Below are positions 1-21,800 of a DNA stretch of 64,000 bases, piece after piece. Made by a program: the position numbers and the translations under genes. The first letter of the stretch is position 1; the number at the start of each line of letters is the position of its first letter. Where the stretch lies: the NCBI GenBank assembly GCA_964019055.1, contig OZ025213.1, positions 6,808,472 through 6,872,471 on the forward strand, written 5' to 3'. The notes beneath the pieces are model-generated. The model saw only the letters and a program-made list of their open reading frames with translations. It did not search any database and was not told the origin of the DNA. This DNA is from Anthopleura xanthogrammica. Lineage: Eukaryota > Cnidaria > Anthozoa > Actiniaria > Actiniidae.

Positions 1-307
1 ACTCTCCAGTAGGTTAGCAAGTGTGCTTTGGCACAAGTCTACATATCCATCCATAGCAACTCTTACCTCATTGCGCACAAGATCGCCTTACCAATGCTGA
101 TGTTAATACTCTCTATACTGTAGCTGCTGTTTGCTGTTGCTGTTTGCTGCTGTTGTTGTTATTGCTGCTAGCTGTTTCTGCTGTTGTTGTTGTTGTTGTT
201 GTTGTTGCTGCTGCGCGCGCGCACTGCCGTTAATGCGGATGCTGTCCGGTTAGCTTTTCTTAGTAATGTTAATTAGTTAGATAATTCTTAAAATAATTTG
301 TTTCCAG
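1..307 (+). other. Intron of caveolin gene A with GCTGTT/GTT microsatellite
   Basis: The stretch precedes a splice acceptor (tttccag at 301-307) that opens the caveolin exon, so it is the 3' part of an intron whose upstream exon lies outside the window. Bases about 120-215 are an impure microsatellite built of GCTGTT, GTT and GCT units, followed by a short CG run. I see no coding sequence here. Confidence 0.75.
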
Positions 308-640
308 GTATTCTACCAAGACGTTTTCGCCGAACCAGAAGGCACGCACAGTATCGATGGAATCTGGAAAACGTCCTTCTCAACCTTCGTATCCACCAAG
401 TACTGGTGTTACCGCATCCTGACGGCCATCTTTGGCGTCCCTACAGCCATTATCTGTGGATGTTATTTTGCGTGTCTTAGTTTTGATTACATCTGGTGTA
501 TCATGCCATGTCTAAGAGGATACCTCATTGAGCTCCAATGCCTCGGCAAAGTCTGGGGACTTTGTATTAGGACATTCTGCGAACCTCTCTTTGAGTCAAT
601 ATCCAAAGTATTTTCTAATATTCGTGTCAGTAAAGGATAA
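308..640 (+). CDS. Caveolin, terminal exon (gene A, 5' part outside window)
   Basis: Caveolins are hairpin membrane proteins that oligomerise to build caveolae at the plasma membrane and bind signalling proteins through a scaffolding segment. This exon encodes 110 residues and ends in TAA at 638-640. It starts after a clear acceptor with [12 protein letters not shown], the counterpart of the caveolin signature FEDVIAEP. The scaffolding-like [11 protein letters not shown]...KYWCYR and the long hydrophobic hairpin follow, then the conserved Cys-rich C-terminal part. It is about 70-80% identical by eye to the last exon of the second caveolin gene at 16474-16836, so the two are close paralogues. 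The first exon, matching 14731-14886 of the paralogue, must lie before position 1. A polyadenylation signal AATAAA is at 871-876. Confidence 0.9.
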   Translation, partial: VFYQDVFAEPEGTHSIDGIWKTSFSTFVSTKYWCYRILTAIFGVPTAIICGCYFACLSFDYIWCIMPCLRGYLIELQCLGKVWGLCIRTFCEPLFESISKVFSNIRVSKG

Positions 641-1429
641 CCCTACTCACTCGAGAAATCGTGTAATAAAGTCAAACAACTGGCTGAAATTCCAAGTATC
701 AGTGGGATATCAGACCTTAGAACCCAAGTATATACATCTCATGTATTATTAGTATTACTTAGCATTACTGACTAGTTATTATCATCATATATATTGTTTC
801 TTTATCTTACAAGAAACATTTAACGTAAAAACTCTCATGAGGAGATGCATTATAATACGATTGAATTTTCAATAAAGTTGGTACTCTTTTCTTGCTTTAT
901 CGTCAGTCGTTTTTCAACTGAACAAAGGAGACGAGAGAGAGATTGCTTGTTCACATTAGTCTTCTTAAGAGAATACTAAGTATAACGAATTTCTTATTTG
1001 CATCGTATCTTACTGGATTACAGTAGACTCCCATTGAGACAGGGTAGTTTTTTAAATACGGACTTTAGTGGGAGAATAAGTGGTGAGCGAATGCCCCTTT
1101 AATGTGAGCGAAATTATAAGCTTTATATTCCATCATTTTCGAATATATTCATTCCTACTGAAATAAACCCAAAGCAAGGGGATATCGTTGCCCTTTAGAG
1201 TGTCATGTAGCTCAAATGTCGTCCTCTGGGACTCTCGCTCCCCCATATTGAGGGCTGTATTCATCATGCCAGCAAGAAGGAGCGTGTAAAGGTCTGCACA
1301 TCTCATCCTTCACAAGGTTGTCTGTCGACAATCCCTACTAGCTCTCATCAAAACAGTTTCATGATAAATTTGGGGGGAGGGGGTACTCGCCTATATTTGC
1401 TATACGGGTACGTGCCGCCAAAGAGGGTA
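641..1429. other. 3' UTR and intergenic spacer after caveolin A
   Basis: AATAAA at 871-876 marks the likely end of the caveolin A transcript. No further coding signal or tRNA is visible up to the minisatellite that begins near 1430. Confidence 0.6.
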
Positions 1430-1810
1430 TATTTTCAGCGTTTTTTTCTCAGGAACAGGGTATATAAAATCACACTCTCTCTGGAACAGGGTATCTATTT
1501 TCACAAAGTACGTGAAAATCTTCTCTGGAACATGGTACGGCTATTTTCACAAAGTACGTGAAAATCTTCTCTGGAATATGGTACGGCTATATTAACAAAG
1601 TATGTGAAAATCTTCTTCTGGAACAGGGTACGGCTATTTTTACAAAGTATGTGAAAATCTTCTTCTGGAACATAGTACGGCTATTTTTACAAAGTACGTG
1701 AAAATCTTACTCTGGAACAGGGTACGGCTATTTTTAGAAAGTATGTGAAAATCTTACTCTGGAACAGGGTATATATTTCTATGGAATTTACTCTGGAACA
1801 GTTTTGGAGG
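1430..1810. repeat. Minisatellite, about seven units of ~50-58 bp
   Basis: A unit containing CTGGAACAGGGTACGGCTAT, followed by TTTTCACAAAGTACGTGAAAATCTT, recurs about seven times with point changes. The array ends in a C-rich tract at 1853-1875. It lies between the caveolin A transcript and the MAN1 gene. A short open frame across it (1361-1561) is only the repeat being read in one frame. Confidence 0.85.
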
Positions 1811-2152
1811 GCTCAGCGGCACCGTACCTCCCTACCACTGAACAACCACTGTACCCCCCCCCCCCCCCTCTCCCCCGGGGATAAATTCTAGCAACGTGCG
1901 CGAAGGTCTAACTGTTTGCAGACTATGGAAATTATTATATGATTTCTGCATACGATAAAATGTTTACGACATAAAAATATGGAGAGTGAAAACCTTGGGG
2001 TTAGGCAATTCAAATATTAAAAGAGCTTTTTTCGCATGGAACGGAAACGCGCGCAAAAATAGAATGTGATGGGGTTCCTGTGGTATAGCCAGCGGCAATT
2101 CAATGAGCCGTGTAACCACGCCTTGACTTCCTTGATCTTTGGTTTTTCCAAC

Positions 2153-10244
<8,092 letters not shown>

Positions 10245-12670
10245 AGACAGTGTGATGTTATAGGTATTTGAGTTTGTTAAGAAAGCAGGCACGTCATCTG
10301 TGATGTTGGGATATATTCTTTCTAACTGAGTGCATGATTGAGTGTACATGATGCAAGTGAAGGGAGCATACATGATTAGAACTCTGGGGAACTGGAAACA
10401 TTTTATAGATTGGGGAGGGGGGAGGGGAAGGGGACATTGGGGGACTATAAATATAAGGGGGAAGGGGTAGTCTGAAATCTGAAAAAAAAATTATAGGTCA
10501 TCATAAATGATCATTAAATCTCCCTTACTCCCTTATTAAGAAATGATGAATGCTCCCTTGCCACCAAATATCTAGGTAAGACAGCAAGTAATAACAAATC
10601 TTCCTGAATTGAAGATTGTTAGATACTGTAACCAGAGAACATCATTCTGTAGTGTACTATGGAGCAAACTGGAGGTCCAGTAGTGCTGATTTTTTACCTC
10701 AAAATTCAAAAACCTGTCTTAAAATGTTCTTAGAAAAAGATCAAATGAAGTTCAAAATTTCCTTTAAAAATATTTAGCCACTGAGTTCATAGATTATCAG
10801 TCTGTGTTGATGTTCCCTGGGTTGCAGCAATTGGTTCTGCAGGGTTGAATTTTGTTAAGCATTGAACCATGAATGGCCTTGGTTTTTCTTTCATTTTGAA
10901 AATTTAAGAAAATGAAGCCACAGCTGTTTTGTCAGTTAACACAACACAAGTATAGTTTGGCCATAATATGCTATCATTTTATCATTTGGGTCTTGCTGTT
11001 TAAGATATCTCAAGACAGAATAGTTGAAAAAAAGTTTTGTATAGATCTGTTAATAGGGCAATTGTAAAATATGGTGCAGTCAAGCTCCTTGTTTGCTAAA
11101 GTAGAGTTATTATTAGTTAACCTTAAAAGAATACCCTATTTTTCTGTACTTAAGCATGCACAAGTGTAGATTACTTATTCCATTGTACTAACTAAGATGG
11201 GATCATTGTCTACCACAAAGAAAAGAAAATACTATGCTATATAGAGCATGTAGGATAAGTAAGTCCAATACAAAATGTACAAAATCTAGTGTAAAAATTA
11301 GATGTATTTGGGCTACCTGTGTTACTATCACATTGGATGGCAAATGAGCCTAGTTGTAGGTTGGTTGAATTTGCTAGAACAAGTCAACCACTACCAGAAT
11401 CCTTTCTTTTGTTAAGTTAATTAGCATAAACTCTCTTTGTATTCTCTAGAAGAAAGAAAGTGGTTTAGTAAATTGCCTGTTTATAATAGTATTATTGTGA
11501 CAGCATAAATCAGCCTCTTTGAAGTCAAAGGGAAACAGATGCAGATCTAGGGGAGGTTCAGGGAGTTTGTCCAGACCTAAACTGCAATTAAACTCCTTAA
11601 ATGAGGATGACGAACCCCCTAATTAGAAAATACCCATCGTAAGATAAATTGTTTTTGATTTCAATGGCAGTTCAAACCCATCTGCCTTTTTTTCTGGTCT
11701 GGCGGTTTAGCTGTCGAGCCCTCCTAGTGTTGTAATGTACAAATATAATATTTAATGTTTGTAAAACCTAGGAAAAGAAGTGAGTTAGCATAGTGCGAGG
11801 AAATTATTTGAATTGCTCACGAGTTCAAATGCATGTCTTATTGTTTGTGTTATCAAAAATCCTGGATCTGTCCCTGGGAATGCTGATAATGCTGATGACA
11901 ACTATAAGTACTTACTTCATATCAAAACATTGAATATAACTTTCTTTATTGTAAAAAATGTATTCTACTTTAGTGTATAAAGGTTTGTAGGTCAAGTAGT
12001 GCAGATCTATTGTTAGTGGGAACCATGCAGTGCTGTGGTTCAATAAAAACAAATCCATAAAAATGCATGCACAATCTTTAGTTAACTCGGCACTGCATGA
12101 TTCTCCATTTACATCAAACTGTTCTTCATGTAAGTATTCTTCTGTCTTCATACCACCATTATAATTATCATCACTACTATCATCATCATCATCATCATTA
12201 TTTCCCCATAAGATGATGGGGATAAGAAATCCTTCAATTAAGATGAGATTATTTGACTTTAGACTTTTTCTCTAGTTTTTATATTTTGAGTTTTCCCATA
12301 TTGACCCCTTGCAGCACGTCAGAATGCAGCCCAATTTGGAGGACAACACAATAAGTTCTGGACAATTATCATGAGATTGAAAGTCTTTTGTTTTGTCCTC
12401 CTTGAAATACCTATATTTTGAAGTAAGGCTCAAGTCACGAGAAGCATTTTTATGCTACTTGGGTCACTAAAAATGCAAGCTAAAAGAATATCTCTAATTT
12501 TTGAAATTTATAAGTTGAAAAGAGATTTTTGGTTCCTACTCTTTCAAAAAACTCCTATAAATTGCTCGCCAAAAATTATGTAACATGCTCACGTGCAACT
12601 TATTGTCACGAAGTAAGTTGCACGAAGGAGCGCTCCATGTAGGAGCACAAGATATATAGATCTAATCCAC
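10245..12670. other. Intergenic spacer after MAN1
   Basis: AT-rich sequence with no convincing exon, RNA gene or long repeat. Short microsatellites are present: ATC-rich around 12170-12205 and A/T runs. The open frames of about 60-80 codons found here have no family resemblance. Confidence 0.55.
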
Positions 12671-12674
12671 GAGT

Positions 12675-12845
12675 CAATTGAAACCCCCATCCCCTGTCCC
12701 CCGAGACAGGGCGGGAATATAACATTCACGTAGTGTTAAATTTAGCACTTTCCCCTGGTCCCCGGTGTAAGACTGAACCCCCAGTCTCACCGCGTTGATT
12801 CCCCGCCCTCTCCCAGGGGTAAGAGAGTGGGGGATTCAATTCACT
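12675..12845. repeat. Inverted-repeat element (MITE-like)
   Basis: Termini TCAATTGAAACCCCCA and TGGGGGATTCAATTCA are inverted relative to each other with minor mismatches. The interior is CCCC/GGGG-rich and itself partly self-complementary. No coding capacity. Confidence 0.55.
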
Positions 12846-13023
12846 AGTACATAAATGTGATCCTTGGATCTTCTTTTTAATTTTGTTGTTATTATTATTT
12901 TGTTTGCCAATGTTGCAAATGTAACTAAGACTGTTGTATTGTCAAATTATTTTACCGATATTTTTTAATATTAACGCATTGTAAGAAGTTGTTTTGTCAT
13001 TGATTATTGTTGACGCTGCGTAA

Positions 13024-13292
13024 CGATGAAGGTACTACTGTGCGGATACTCCAACCGGGACCACTTTGGTAAACTAGTATCATTAGCCAATCATTGCAAC
13101 ATTTAGTTCAATATTGTTTTAACCAGCCAATCAGATAGCACATCGATATAAAAAGAGCGTGACAGTGTGATAATCAGATTGGCTAACACTGTTATCAGTT
13201 CAATCTCTGTCTAGTTTAATGTTATCTGATTGGTCAGTTTTATTCAAGTGGTCCCTGATAGTGTGTCCGCACAGTAGCACTACATCTGCGAA
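13024..13292. repeat. Inverted-repeat element (MITE-like)
   Basis: The outer arms GATGAAGGTACTACTGTGCGG and CCGCACAGTAGCACTACATC are imperfect inverted copies. Inner arms around CCAATCAGATAG and CTATCTGATTGG-like segments continue the fold-back. No open frame of note. Confidence 0.65.
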
Positions 13293-13429
13293 ACAGTACT
13301 ATTATAACTAGCACTAAATAGTACTAAACAGCATTGATGAAGTTATGCGCTACATCGTACTGGGTGATGCAATATGAATTTAGTACTTTTCATTGGATCA
13401 AGTGTGAATATAGGGTATTTTGGAAGCAC

Positions 13430-13476
13430 AACCCCTCCCCCCCCCCCCCCCCCCTCTCTCTCTCTCTCTCTCCATC
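13430..13476. repeat. Poly-C / (TC)n microsatellite
   Basis: A run of about 20 C residues is followed by TC dinucleotides. Such a tract is prone to assembly and polymerase slippage. Confidence 0.9.
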
Positions 13477-14730
13477 TCTCAACTCCCAGTTAAGTGCATC
13501 TGGCAATCTTGCGAGATAAGATTTTAAATTAAGTGAGAATGTACAGTTTTATTTTATTTTGCATTTGGTGTAAGGAAATAATTTTGGTCACATGAAGTAC
13601 GCCAATAGACCCGCCCAGCCCCGCAATCCGTTTCAAATCCTATAATACGCATGCCTAGTTAGCAAGGTACACAAAGGATAACATGAATAACCAGCACTAA
13701 ATCCCTTGTCTTGTTACTCATGTTTTTGTTTGCTTGAGGTCAATAAACTGTTTTGATGTAGAATTCAGCTTTGAAAGAGTTGGATTCCGCGCTGAATCCT
13801 TCGCTATCTACGTCACATATTCGTCATCTCGGACCAATCAGTGCACGAGTTTATTTTGTGATATGGGTTCGCGACTCGTGCGATATCGTTTTTACTCGTG
13901 GAATTCATCGCGGAATTCCCTCGTCATCCAATGAATTTTTCTATAGAATCGCGATTCTTCCTATTGCTTTTAAAAAACTTCAAATTTTATTGAGACCTAT
14001 TCGATACCCTGAAACAGCCACTGGCTGATCAAAGTCAGGGCCCACGACTAATTCACAGATGGAATTGGACTTAGCTCGATAGGTTTTAGTAGGGAAGACC
14101 GGGAAGACTGGAGATCTCTGAGAAAAACCCTTGAATCTGTTGAATAAAGGGAGAGACCTAGCAAAATCTACTTGTATGCCGAGTCTGAGAATATCGAACC
14201 CGAGACCGTACCCCAGAGGTGATTCGAATCGCAATCTTAGATTCTAAGATTACTGGAAGATTTAAAAAAAATGGTATCGTATTGCCAATATCCACCAATA
14301 TTCCAACGCTCATCCCCCTCCCACTTTTAGTCTTATGCATAGTAGTACGTCTCTTATATTTTCCAATTTTTAAAAGTTTCTCCACTTTACAGGGTGCAAG
14401 TTTTGCAGTCTATGATTGTTTCGCTATGTCGTTTTTGGAGGTTGGTGGCGGTAACGATCTTCTTATTGTTGTTTTGCTATCCACTTCGTGAAGGAAAATG
14501 TCTCTTACTGCCATCCTGGGATAAGAATTGATCCCGATGTTATCACATGTCACCATTGAGATTTTAATCTCAACATATCAAAAACTATTGTAGCTTGATA
14601 TCAAATTTCTTCAGTAGCATTGCGTTACACGTTGTTTGTAGACTCAAGTTGAATCCCAAGACCGACTCTTCCAGCTGAAGCTTCACAAACAACAGCCAAA
14701 CTGTCTACCCAACCACGGTTAGTTTTCGAC

Positions 14731-16836
14731 ATGACTTCACAAGAGAAGCTGTCTGGTGTAGAAGGGATGTACGATGGAGAAGATATCGACGTTCATGTAA
14801 CATCTCAAACGATCCATCCGTCACATCGTGGACACCATCTCGACATGACCGACCGGGATCCTACCAGAATGAACGACCACGTTAAGGTAAGAAGCTTACT
14901 GAACTGCTCATAAGCATATACTTGAAATATTTCAGTATTGAATCTGATCTTGGGAATTAAATGAGCCTTAACCTATCGGAGTTCCCCCAAGTGTAGTCTT
15001 CTTTGAACTAAATAAGGCCTACGAAACATCGTTCTACTAAGCTATGCAAAAATACGAGAAATAGTGTTCACTGCTGCGTTCACATCTTTTAAAAATCTTC
15101 AATCTTAAACATCTTAAGAAATAGTGATAATAGAAACTTGGCTCCAACATCCTGAATTCGTTTTTCTGACACTTCTCAGTACTAATATACCTACACTTGC
15201 AGGATATGCAAAGAATGTTTTCGTTGTAGCTCGACTAATATATTAAACAGCCTGGAATTTGATCAAAGTATTTGGTGTAGATTTTAATCAGAGTCAAAAA
15301 AAAAAGTCAGTCATTGAACTCTGAATATTTATTAGCTTGCCACTGAAATAATTCTTAATTTTCGTTGAATTATAATTCCTAATGTCATGAAAAAAATAGT
15401 TAATTCACTTTTAGAGGAAAATGTTTTACCACAAGTAGTTGTAACGGAACTATCAGTTTTATATGTTCACGCCTGAGCGAGCAAGTCAAAACACATGCAC
15501 CCCTGTTTTGGATAAAGAGATCATATATGAAAACCTACTTAATTTCCGGCCACGTGAACTTTACCTACATAAAAAAGTTAAGATGACTGACAACCAGGGC
15601 AGGCGCCCAATGTTCTCGGCCGTCTAGCCTCATTTTCATCTGTTTCATTAAACTGTATCATGATTTTATCTGGTGACAATCTAAATTAATGTTGTGATTC
15701 CGATGTGTATCTGCATTAACACTCAACTCAATATGAGGATGTTCTTGAGACCGCGAAAGAATATTCGTCTTTAGTGAGGTTTGCAAAAGGTGAAGTAAAA
15801 TGCAGGGATACGATGAAAACATGGTCATGTCTGTCGTTTGCGGCAAGAAAAACGTGATGCTTAATTCGTCTTAGCCTCCCGCGTCATCGGAGGATACTTA
15901 CGATAGTGATTCCAACACGGTCTTGTAGAAAAATATTTCCAAAGAGATGCACACCATCCCCCGCCACTCTAACATCAAAAATTATCTTTAATTTTGCATG
16001 GCGTACGTTTTAGGGATCAGTTCGCGCGCACTAATGCGGTTAATGTTGCATGAATCACAAACAGAGTAACTCCTCTCCCCAGCCCCGCCGATATTTTACT
16101 GGCTTGTAATATTGCATCTTTCCGGCTTGAACTAAATGTGAAACTGAAATTAATACTTGGTTATGTCGACTCCGGCGAAGTGGCCTCCCTCCTAACCGCC
16201 TTTCCAAGCTCTTCACAGGAAATATCCTATATATCAGATATATCATTCAAAATTACTCAAAGGTGCTGTTTATATGGGATAAAGCTTTCCATTGTATAAG
16301 GGTAACCCTTCTCCCAGGGTCACCCTAGGCGAGCTAACATTTCTCTGATGTGTTTTGTAAATCAACATAGGGCCGTAGCAAGGCCAAGAATATTGGGGTC
16401 CTTGGTCAAAAATATTAGAATACCAGGAACAACTTTTTCCCATGTAAACGGTCCCTAATTCTGTCTACTTTAGGTATTTTATCAAGACGTATTTGCTGAG
16501 CCAGAAGGCAGCCATAGCTTCGATGGAGTGTGGGGAGCTTCATTCTCAACTTTCATAGCCACCAAGTACTGGTGTTACCGCATCCTGACAGCCATCTTTG
16601 GTATCCCTACAGCCATTCTCTGTGGATGTTATTTTGCGTGTCTTAGTTTTGATTACATCTGGTGCATCATGCCATGTCTAAGAGGATACCTCATTGAGCT
16701 CCAATGCCTGGGCAAAGTCTGGGGGTTGGTTATCCAAACTTTTTTTAACCCATTCTTTGATTCCTTGGGTAGGGTATTGGGTGGTATAAAACTTTCCAAA
16801 ATTAAGACGCAAGAAGGTGGAGCATTTAATACTTAG
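14731..16836 (+). CDS. Caveolin (gene B), two exons, complete, 172 aa
   Basis: Second caveolin paralogue, complete. Exon 1 (14731-14886) opens with ATG in context gacATGACT and ends after ...DRDPTRMNDHVK at a GTAAGA donor. Exon 2 (16474-16836) begins after tactttag with [14 protein letters not shown] and ends in TAG. This is the usual caveolin order: variable acidic and His-rich N-terminus, signature (F/YxDVxAEP), scaffolding segment DGVWGASFSTF, the hydrophobic hairpin with CGCYFACLS, and a C-terminal segment ([10 protein letters not shown]). The length of 172 aa is normal for caveolins (about 150-180). The intron-exon border falls at the same codon as in caveolin A at 308, so the two genes arose by duplication. 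MAN1 now lies between them. The C-terminal tails differ most. Confidence 0.95.
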
Positions 16837-17089
16837 TTTTCGATCGAAGCTTCAAAACCTATCAAAATATAAATCAGCTTTTTTTTCATCTGCCTCATAT
16901 CATCTATTTTTGTTAATCTCGCGTAAGGGCGTTTCCTTACCAGTTGCGTCGCGGAAAAATTGGGCTCAGAAAGCAACGAATCAACGGTACTCGCTCCTCT
17001 CCATGAAAAGAAAAAGAAATAAAGCTATAGATTATAAAATATATTTTTCAGTATAGAATTAGTGGTTTCTCATTCATACGCCAAAACAG

Positions 17090-17456
17090 TAGTCTCCTTT
17101 GCAGCTGTTCTTAGTGTCGGTCTCAAAATCCCTCCCCACTAACAGCTGCTTACTGCAATCCAGACATTCCATTCCAATTGTTTGATTTAAGCCAATCAGG
17201 AAACAGCCCCGTGACAGGCCGCACTGTTGATTTCTTGCCAAAATATATCAAACAATGAACCGCCGACTTTTTACTCTAACATTCAAAACAATGAATGAAT
17301 CTCCTTTTGTTTTTACCTGGCGCGCTTCAGTTCTCGATTTTAGAACTAGAACCGTGATTGGCTAAGCCGTTGGAATGAAATGTCTGGCTGTAGTAAGCAG
17401 ACGTTTGTGGGGAGGGATTTTGAGACCGTCACTAAGAACGGCTGCAAAGGAGACTA
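17090..17456. mobile_element. Non-autonomous DNA transposon (MITE) with 9-bp target duplication
   Basis: The termini TAGTCTCCTTTGCAGC and GCTGCAAAGGAGACTA are perfect inverted repeats, and the complementarity continues inward for roughly 90 bp (CAAAATCCCTCCCCAC against GTGGGGAGGGATTTTG). The 9-bp sequence CCAAAACAG flanks both sides (17081-17089 and 17457-17465) as a target duplication. Long TIRs and a 9-bp duplication fit Mutator-like or Rehavkus-type elements. No transposase is encoded. Confidence 0.85.
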
Positions 17457-17465
17457 CCAAAACAG

Positions 17466-18828
17466 CCAATCATTTGCATTTATAATGGATCAATAACTGA
17501 TTAGTACTTTTTTATGAAGACATATATTTGAAGTATTAAGTAGAGCTTGTACACTGAAACGTAAGCTGCAATAGAATACATGTAAAATCATATTGAAGTT
17601 ACAAATATAAGCACTATAATTATATTACAAGTACTTTGATTCCATCTTTGTTGAGTAGTAAAAATGTGTGATAATTTTTCACAATTCAAAGAAACTTTGA
17701 TATTTTCTAAAACAATTGATTGTAACCGAGGATTCATTTGGAATAATATTTACTTCAAGAATTAAATGCACATAACTATAATGGCCCTAGGAGTTAGGAC
17801 TTTAACACTGATAATGATTGGCGAATGATTTTGCAGGAGTGTTTGCAACATTCCCAAGCCGGGGTCAAAAAACAAGGCAGCCATGTTGGATGGCAGCTGT
17901 ACTTGTCATTGCCTGCAACAGCTGCCATCTTGGATGTTGTTTGCTTGTGAATCTCTTGGAAATGGTTGCAAACCACTTATAACCAGTTTACAAATGCTGA
18001 CCAAGGGCGTAGCCATCAAGTCAGCCGTTATTTTGGTTGGCTGTTTTTTTTTTTTTGGTTGGCTGTTTTTTTGATGATGTTCTGAAAACGGGTTTTGGGC
18101 CACCCTAAGGCAAAATCCTCACTACATACCTGCTGACTTTGCATATGTTATACATTATTGCATCAATGCCATGGAAAATATTGATCATTCTTCTGCTTGG
18201 AAATTACCAGAATTACCAGCTAGAATATCCCCTGGTCTATCCTATATCTAACCCCTCAGGAATCTCAATCCCACCTTTTGGAGGAGGTATGGACGTTTTC
18301 TAGTACTATAGCTTAAACAAACTTTCACAACTAGCCTATACAGCTAGGATAAAGGTATTCTGGAAAAAAATTACTAATTAAGGTTGATATGAAAACTAAC
18401 TGGATCGTATTCATATTCTAGTATTAATTACATGGATATTGCATATTCACAGTATTTCTTGTTATAAACCAAAGGTTTCACATTCTGTACCCTTAAGCTA
18501 AAGCTCTAAGACTCTAACCTTTAGTGGATCAAATTTTTGTTACAAATGGCTGGTACTATACATTGATTATGCAGTATAAAGGCTTGCGGCCTTCAGAATT
18601 AAATCAGATCAGGGCTCAAAATAGGGGCCTGCCAATGGCCAAAATGCAGGTCAAGTTTTACTACTGTCATGCTAAAAAAAATTTTGGGCTGCCAAAATGG
18701 AAAATAAAATGGCAGAGGAATTTTGCTCCAAAATTATTTATCCTCCCGAAAATAAGAAACTGTCTGGCCATTTATCTTTTCTATTTCAAGCCCTGAATCA
18801 CTGTACCAGTTTGAAGCATACGATTCAA
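17466..18828. other. Convergent spacer between caveolin B and VAMP7
   Basis: AT-rich spacer between the converging caveolin B and VAMP7 genes. It has a short direct duplication of TTGGTTGGCTGTTTTTTT at 18034-18075. No exon or RNA gene was recognised. Confidence 0.5.
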
Positions 18829-21800
18829 TCATTTCTTTTTCTTAACACAGCCGCCCCAGTCTAGACCTCCACATGCAGCAGATACAATGAAATACAAAAT
18901 TAGCTGAAATGAAAAAAGTATGTTAGCATGAGAGAACATGCTGCACAGTTCAGACACAGTTATCCTAACTGCCAACAAGGGGAAGGGGGCGGGGGGGGGG
19001 GGGGGGGTACAGAGGAAAAGAGGAGAGAGGATTTTTTCCTCTCTCCTCTCCTCTCCACTTGATCACGAGCCTCTGGCATACAGGGATTGATTCTGTCTAA
19101 AGAAATTTATGGTACAAGACACAGGTGCAGTGGTGTACTTGTACTTCTTTGTCTTCCACATAATAATACTTACAATCACTACAATTGCCAGAATAATCAT
19201 GATCTTGACATTTTTCCACCACATAGCTCTTGCAAGACCTTTACTTGACTTCTTAAATGTAAGAGACTGGAGAAATCAAAAAAAATAAATTAATAACAAT
19301 TAGACTCCAACTTACAGGGATGATCCCTAATAACCTAAACAAGTCATCCCATCCTCTCCTCCCCCCAAAATGATGGGTACAACTGGTCCCCTGTTTATTC
19401 ATAAATTAATCATAACTTACAGTGGTATTAAGGTCCTCAGCCTTGTCAATCAATAACTCCAGTCGTTCACCTCTGCTTGCAATACTGTCTGTAACACAAG
19501 CAGTAAACACTCTAAAGCCTTAACTAGTAAAACAGGATCATCATATTGAGGATCCTATTGGACAAGGGTGGGTGGTGTAGTGTACTTGCCTCTCACCTCT
19601 GAGGTCTTGGGATTGATTCCAAGACTCTGCATGACACATGGGTAGAGTTTGTTTAAGTGATGTGAGTGTTTTTTTCTCTAGGCTCTCCAGTGTTCCTCCC
19701 TTCACAAAACTTTAATTCAATTCAATCGGTGAGTTTGCCGTGCCCTGACTTTGATCAGCCCAGAGGCTGTTTCAGGGTATCAATAAAATTTAAAGGCGAT
19801 GACAGAAAACTCCCCATAAACCTTTTCTGAGATTATCAGTAAACATGATGCATTGTGGTATAGCTTGAGTACAAACATATTTTTTTCATGTTGCCTTATT
19901 TGGAATCACAGTTTGTACCAAAGCTATACCACAATGCATCCTGTTTATCAAACTCGAAAATTAAGACCCAAAATTCTTCACATACCTATATTTTTGACCA
20001 TTATTCCTCTTAGTTCATCCAGTTCTCCCTGTACTTTTGTTAAATTGCTTTGACCTTCATCTTGCTCTGAAAATCTTTTCTACAACCAATGACATCAATT
20101 GATACAACATTAAAAGTAATCATGGCTAATGGGATGATACCAAGACCTTTTTATTCTACATTTTTGGCTTAATTTGATTCATTTGTGTTTTAGAAATGAC
20201 TCTGAAAAAACAATAAACATTTTGACATCATTTGCATTTTGATTTAATTTATTATAAAAACTAGCGAAAGAAACAAGCAAAAAGATGAGAAAATACACTG
20301 CACAGTCTCTAGTGTTTTATAACATTATCTCCTTCCCACTTGTGAAGATATTTGAGGAACCTTAAGCATTGAGGATGGTGATGCCAGGATATTTATCATG
20401 ATGTGAGCACTTTTTGAAAACATTTTTTAATGTGTACAAAAAAATTTTTTTCTTCTCTAGAACATGATAAAGCACCAACTGACAGCACAAGCATGAAACC
20501 CATGGAAACATGCTCAAATCATTGTCCTGACACTTGTCAATGCTTAAGGTGATCGGTATTGATTCCCAGGATTTCTGGTAATCCAGGAAATATTTTTCAA
20601 AACAAAGACATTTTTTTTTCTCATTTCTCTTACCATTTCCACTGATAATACCCGAGAAAATTCACTGTTCATGGCAAATGGCAACGCAGTCTGGGCTCTA
20701 CCATGATAAGCAGTCTGGAATCTAGACATCATATTAAGCATTAATATGAAACCATTAATATATGCCACAAAAATAGCTAAGAAATAAAAGCCATGAAATA
20801 AAAACAAATTCATGATTATAATTATGTACACAGAATGCAATTTATACTAGATACCATGCAAAAAACATGTTTTGTCACGACGTCAAATGTAAAATAAAAT
20901 CCATGATAACTGATGAAGAAGTATCAAAAGAAATTTTGTAACAAAGATATGCTTGTGTATGGCAGCACATTGAGAAAAAAATTTTGTTCTTCACAACAAA
21001 ACCAGAATTTTCTGTTAAGGTGAAATTTGTCATGGGGAAAAAGTTGTAATATAGATATGACAGGTAATCATTATAGGCACAAGAAACTTTGACGTTTCAT
21101 GTCAACATGTTTTTTTTGCATGAGCATTAACGAATAGTAGATGCAATTGACAATAAGTTTACCTTCTTTTGATTTCATTGAGGAAATTGAAAGCTTTAGA
21201 TCTTTCAAAATTCTGAAACCAAATAAATAAAAAATGTAGATCATAGAGGATTTTAATACCTTCACAATACAGCTTTACTATTCCCCATGTCAAAGAAAAT
21301 AAGACTATCCTTGAGGTAAATGTCTATACAGAAAATTTCTTGAAGTAATTTCAATTCCTGAGGCCTTATGCACCATGAGGTGTGAAGTAGATAGGTAACA
21401 CTGTCTTAGGTAAAATATACTTTCAATTCCAGTCATGAATAAACTTACATCATCTGTAATGCACAAATAAATTATCCTGTCTTCTGATATGTAGTGAAAT
21501 AAGTAACTAAAATAAAATAGTTAAACAGAGTTAGTTCAAAACATAACCATGAAGTACTCTAAAGTATTACTTTAACATGAATGATTGAGTAGAGCTGAAC
21601 TTTAGAAACTCTGTGCTTGAAAGACTTACTAGAGGAAAGCTTTCAACTCACATTTTATCCTGTGCAGATGAGTTTATTTCAATCTTAACATGAATGCTTG
21701 CAATAAATGCAGCACATTATAAGAAAGAGTCAACTACTTCAAGCTTTGAGCTTTTCAACAAATCTAAAATACAAGTAAGCTTATATAATGTAGCACCAAG

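Noticed and set aside
2066..2152. Upstream in-frame ATG of MAN1
   Set aside because: It would add 29 residues without LEM-family character. ATG 2153 has a better context and the LEM domain starts directly after it.
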